From Ailurus styani (lineage: Eukaryota > Chordata > Mammalia > Carnivora > Ailuridae), in contig LNAC01000032.1 in NCBI GenBank assembly GCA_002007465.1, positions 6,540,889 to 6,604,888 of the forward strand: 64,000 nucleotides of DNA, read 5' to 3'. The notes beneath the pieces were generated by a model, which searched no databases, was not told the origin of the DNA, and saw only the letters and a list, made by a program, of their open reading frames with translations. Shown here piece after piece: positions 38,701 through 44,833 of this stretch. Within the stretch, counting starts at the first letter, position 1. Every line of letters begins with the position of its first letter. A program made the translations under genes and the position numbers.

Positions 38701-41700
38701 CTTTGTATTAATAATCAGTAAGAATAGGTTTGTATTAGATGAGTTCTTAAGATTTCTTCTGACTCCTAATGCTTTTTATTCTTCCTTTAAATATTTAACA
38801 ATGATACCTAATTTGCCCAAAAAGTAGCACTCTGAAGTTTCATGCCTTTTAACCAGCCTTCCATTAATAAGACTATTGGTTTTAGTGAAACTTATACCTA
38901 TCAAGTTCTTCATTATAAAAAAGCAATTTCAGGGACGCCTGGGTGATGCAGTCAGTTAAGCGTCCAGCTCTTGGTTTCAGCTCAGGTCATAGTCTCAGGG
39001 TCCTGAGATCAAGTTCCACATTCACCTCAGCACAGAGTCTGTTTGAATTTCTCTCTCCCTCTCCCTCTGGCTCTCCCCCCTCCACTCTCTGTGTCTGTCT
39101 CTCTCAAATAAATAAATCTTGTTTAAAAAAGGCAATTTTTACATATAGAATAGAATCAGCAGATACTTTTGGAGTCTCTAAATGCAGAAAGTTTCATGAT
39201 TTATCACTGCTGATTAACACTTAAGCCAACAATTCCTAAAATGTCACTTTCTACTAGGGAACAATGAGCAGAATATGACCTTTGTATCACATTAGGCTAG
39301 AGCTGCAGCCAGTGTTTGCTTCCCTGACAGTGTAGAAATAGGTAGAAGTTCTTTTCACTTTTATGCTCTGGTAATTGTATCCAATTAACAGCTATTGGGC
39401 TTCCAGAAATTTCAAAAGAATTTTAAAAATGACTCCTGCAACCAAACAGAATACTTCCAACTTGATGGTATTACAGCTATAAAATACTTGATACCCTACT
39501 GCCACTTATGTCAATGTGATGTATCTTATTAGAAAATTCTTGATAGTAGTTCTGTTTATTCTTCCATTAAAAATTAGTTGCAAAGCTTTTATATGTTTCT
39601 GTTGTTCTTATTAGAATTACTTCTACAAAAGCCACTGTAGAATATCAAAAGGAAGTTATAAGGGTATTGAGAGAAAATCTGAGAAGAAATCAACAAGCCC
39701 AAGATACCTCAAGTAAGTAGAAAATGCTGATATTGCCAGATCTTTTCCATCTTATTTCTCAATACACTTAGACATTTTGAAGACTATTATATTTGTAACC
39801 GTCAAGAATAAACCTGTTAACCACTAAGTTAGAAAAAATGAATTTATTGGGATCATATTTATCCTCTCCTTAGTTTCCTATAATCTCAATTATTTACCCA
39901 TTATAGATTCTTAAAAAATAAGAACTTAACCTTTGTATTATCAGATCTTTACATATGAGTGAAGATATCTTCAGTACTATAAAAGAATCATGCTACTATC
40001 AAGGTAAAAGTACCCTTTCCAATAAAAATACAAATACATTGTAATAGATTTTAACCATATGCACAGTAAAAATACAATCAGCACACAGTAGAAATAAGGA
40101 AATAATATCCTACATGTTCTTAGTACTGAAAATAGAGTTGATGCTTACTTGCAAAGTCTTTCAAATTTATCTTAGATACAATTTTAAAGTCTAATGATCG
40201 AATTTCTGCATGTGCATTCCTCAACCTGCACATTTTTCCATATCACTGTCTCTTGTATTTCATTTGAAAAGAGAGGATTCTGAACAGTACTTGGGACAGC
40301 TTTAGTTTAGTAAACAGGCAGTGAACTAAGGACAGGTCCTCCTCACTTCATGGCTGTGTGGAATCATGGGAATGATACCCAACCTCCCAGCTTATATAGA
40401 CATGTGTATTGTAAGGGTCAAACTGAAAGTTGTGTGTGAAAGCACACTGAAAATCCTAAATGTCAATCCAACATAAGATAATACTTGTGTGTTTTATTAT
40501 CCACGCATTAAAAAAAAAAATGAGATAGTTTCAAAGATGTTGTCTCGTACAGGTTTGGCCTGAACTTCTCTAGTGTCTGTTGCTCCCCTTCCTGGAAAAC
40601 TTCAAGGATAAAACTAGAAACAAGCATGATTTGTTGTTATAGGAGGGCTAGGATAATTACTTTTGATTTGTGACTTTCCCAGGTACATATTGTATCTGAA
40701 CTCTGAGTAATTCAAAGACACAGGACATTGAGTATCTTCCCCCCACACACCTCACCCCTCTTCTGTAAATTGTAACTATGCAGTGGATTATTCTACTTTA
40801 TAAATGCCTCCCATTTTTAGGCATGTTTACCTAAAATTTACAAAACAGTTCCTTACCTTATTTTCACACAGATGGTGTAGAATACTTAATAATATCTGCT
40901 TTCGTATCATTCTGAGTTTTATTTAGTTAGCAAACATGTGTTGAGAACTTTCAGCGCACTGAATGACTGGTGGTGGACCCCACACACACATCCTGTGCTA
41001 TAAGAAGCCCTCCGGTGTGTGCACTGCTGCAGAGGAGAGAGCAGGGAAGGACAACACTAACTGGGGCCATCGCAGTGGAAGATTCCAGCCAGCAGGGTTG
41101 TGCTAGTGGAATTAGCGCCTGGAAAGAAGCCGGAGGCTTCTAATTGTCTAAAGACAATTAGAAGTGTTGATCAAGTAGGCTTGGGAGGGGAGGTAAAAGG
41201 AGGAAGGAAGGAGGGCTTCTAGGGACATGGTGATTGAGATGTTCTGGTCTTTGCAGTGACTTAACCGCTCTGCATAATATGTCCTTTATTTTGAACTTTG
41301 GAGTTAATGAAAATGATCCCCTGTTGGTGTGTTTGCCTCCCTCACAGTTGTATCAGAATGCACAGACTCTCAGCCTTCAAATAAACCCTTAACTTGTGGA
41401 GGTGGTAGTGGCATCATACAAAGCACAAAAGCTCTTATTTTAAAAAGTGAATATATACGGCTGGAAAAAGAAGTCTCCAAGTTAAAGCAACAAAACGAAC
41501 AGCTAATAAAGCAAAAGAATGAACTATTAAGGTAAGATCTGATTATGTGCTATCGAAATTATGCTTCTGGCTATTACCTGTGGGGAGCTTGGTGTATACA
41601 CCTCCACGTGTTTTTTGCAGTTGGCAACCCTTCACACATATGGGGAAAGTAATTCTTAGAATATATGTAATAAGTGTTTTTTAAAAGGAATAAGACTGTA

Positions 41701-44700
41701 ATACCCCAATTCCAGAAGTTTGCTGTCTATCGATTGACCTTTTTTTAACAAAGCCAGAAACAGGAAGTAAACAAAGATCTTTAAGGGGCAGCTTAAATAG
41801 ACCATAAGTCTGCACACCCAAGTCAAAGGGGAATTTCTTAAGTCCCTTATTGTAGCCTATGTGCTTTTATTTTATAAACAGTTCTAACAAATTTATTATT
41901 TGGCTTTTATCAACAATTAGAATCTTGTGCCAAGCACATTACTAATGATACAGTAGAAGAAAAATAGGCATTAAACAAATAACTATACAAACAACTAATT
42001 TTTTGCAAAGAGTGCTATTAAACAGCAAGAACAAAAAAACCACAACCAGGACCTTATCTAGGTATGGGGAGGGGTCATGGTGAAGAAACTGATAGAAGAG
42101 TAGCTGTGGAAAAGGGCAAGAGTTAGGCCAGATGAAAGGAGAGACCAGTAAGCCTTCTGGGCAGAGGGCAACATGTGCATAGGCTTTCGGTCAGGAAGAA
42201 TAACCAGTTGGTGGAACTGAAAGACATAGAGTGTGGCCAGGGCATAGAGAACAAATGTACCCTGTGAATAAATTCAGGAATTGTGCAGACTTACAGTCTC
42301 TCTCTTTTTTTTTTTTTTTTCCTATATTCAAGCAATAATCATCATCTTTCCAATGAGGTCAAAACATGGAAGGAGAGAATCCTTAAGAGAGAGACTTACA
42401 GAGATGTTAGTTGTGAGAATTCTCCACAGTCTCCTCAAGTGACTAGAACAGCATCCAAAAAGAGGCCGCATACACCTTCTCAATGCAAGGAACGGAATTT
42501 ACAAGATCCTGTGCCAAGGGAATCACCAAAGTCTTGGTTTTTTGACAGCCGATCAAAGTCTTTACCAACACCTCGTCCAGTTCACTATTTTGATAACTCC
42601 AGTTTAGGCCTTTGCCCAGGTACGTAAATATACTGATTCTTTGAAAATCAGGGGATAACTGTCAGAACTTATCTTTAATTTGTGGCTCTGAAGGGGAGTT
42701 TAGACAAGATATGGTTGAGCAAGCTACAGTGCACAGACCTCATTTGGCATTTCTCTTGTGAGAAAGTTTCTCCAGAGCATAGCACTGAAGTCCATCATTT
42801 TCTACCCCAAATTAAGTCTTTATTCTACCTCTTAAACCTTCTCCTTTTCCCTAAGATAAATTAGCAACTCTCTTAAAAACATGAAGACACTACCCTATAA
42901 ACAAAACTTTCACTGAAGAAGCCTTTCTTATCAATGCAATGGGCCAGTTTTTCCAATAGCAATATCTTCATTTTACACAAGCAGATCATAGACTTGTTCC
43001 ATTTACTTACTAATTCATCCAATCAGCAAAAAAATTTGGTCTCCAACTATGTGTCAGAGATGAGACCCTGATGGTACATTGATAAACAAAACCAGACATG
43101 GTCCCCACCCTACGGAAGCTTACAGTCTACTTAGAGATACACACAGTAATCAAGTAGCCAAAAATAAAAATAGGTGAAATTCTAGAGTGTAAAAGGCTGT
43201 GAGGCATATAATAGTTTTTTGTTTCAGGAATATTAAGGAAGTCTTCCTTGAAAAAGGAAGCTGAGATTTAAGAGGTTAATGTGAATCATCTTAACAAATA
43301 GGGGAGTGAGAGGTATTTCAGTGACAGCCCTAAGGTAGGACGGACTGTAACCAGGGAATGGTTGAAAGAAAGCAAGCTGACCAAAGCATGGTGAACACAA
43401 GCTGCTGCGGGTGGAGGCAGTGAAGCCTAAGAGAAGAGCCAGGTGTGTGGGAATTTGTGGATTATATAAAGAAATTTTTACTTTATCCGGAAAGCATATA
43501 GAGGAAGCCTTTGAAAGATTTTAAACATGATGGGGGGATCATAATGAGTTATAAATTTTGAACACAGCACCTTAGGTCTGTGGTAACCAACAAATAATAG
43601 GAGCAAGAGTTGATGACAGTTGTCCAAGCAAGAGGCGATAGTAGTGGGGACTCGAGCAGGTACAAGACAGATGGAGAGAAATGGACGGATGGGCGAGATT
43701 TGGGAGTAAAATCAGCAGTGGTAGGCACCTGACTGGTCGGAGGGAGGCAGTGTCAAGGGTCACCCGCACCTCGGCCTGGGTGCCAGACACAGTGGGGTGG
43801 AGGATTGGCAGAGAGGCTCTGTCATACTGTGATGCCCCAAAAAACTGAGAAACTTTTAATCAGCCTTTGATTTTATCTGATAGTGTCAGAGACATAGCCT
43901 GATAGGAATTAATTCAACCACAAATAAAAATGTTAGTCTTTTTAGCAATATATGGACCATTCTGGTACTATTTTTAAGTGAAATAAATGAGAGTAGGCTG
44001 GAAGAATATATGAATCAAACACGGGCCAATTCAACCACAGTCTACCTTCAGCTCAAGTCATGATCCCAGGGTCCTGGAATCAAGCCCCGCATCGGGCTCT
44101 GCTCAGTGGAGGGCCTGCTTCTCCCTCTCCCTCTGCCTGCTGCTCCCCCTGCTTGTGCTCGCACTCTCTCTTTCTCTGTCAAATAAATAAAATCTTTTTT
44201 AAAAAACTGACCAATTCAGAATTAAAGGACATTGTCCCAGCCTGAATTAGTAAAATACCATTCAAAAAGAATTTTAATGTTAGTTTTTAATTTGAATTAT
44301 AAAAGATAACTTAAATTTTCTCAACAACTGGGATAATTTCAAAGACCAGGTATGTGAGATTTATTTTAATGAATATGATCATTTGAAAATGAATATTGCT
44401 TATAAACATAAATGCAGTTGAAGTGCTTTTTAAAGCCTCAGAGTGTTGTAAGAATGACTAAACATTCTCCAAAACATATATACTATTTGCTTAGCACAGC
44501 ATTTTTTTTTTTCTAAGATTAGGGCCAAGGAAAATTAGACTCAATCTGTGTTTGATTCACTTTGAATTTCAAACTGATAATTTCAAATGACACTTCATTA
44601 CTTCTTGGCTTTATATACAAAATGGTTTCTCTCTAACAGTTGATTTTATGAGAAAATAGGGAATAAACTTCACTTCCGATGAAGTGCAATACATCTTTTA

Positions 44701-44796
44701 ATGACCAAACATGACGACGTTAATGACCATATTGTCATTTTTCGTTCTTCATATCTCTACTGGCTTAACATCGTTTCCATTTCCAGTTGTATTCAA

Positions 44797-44833
<37 letters not shown>

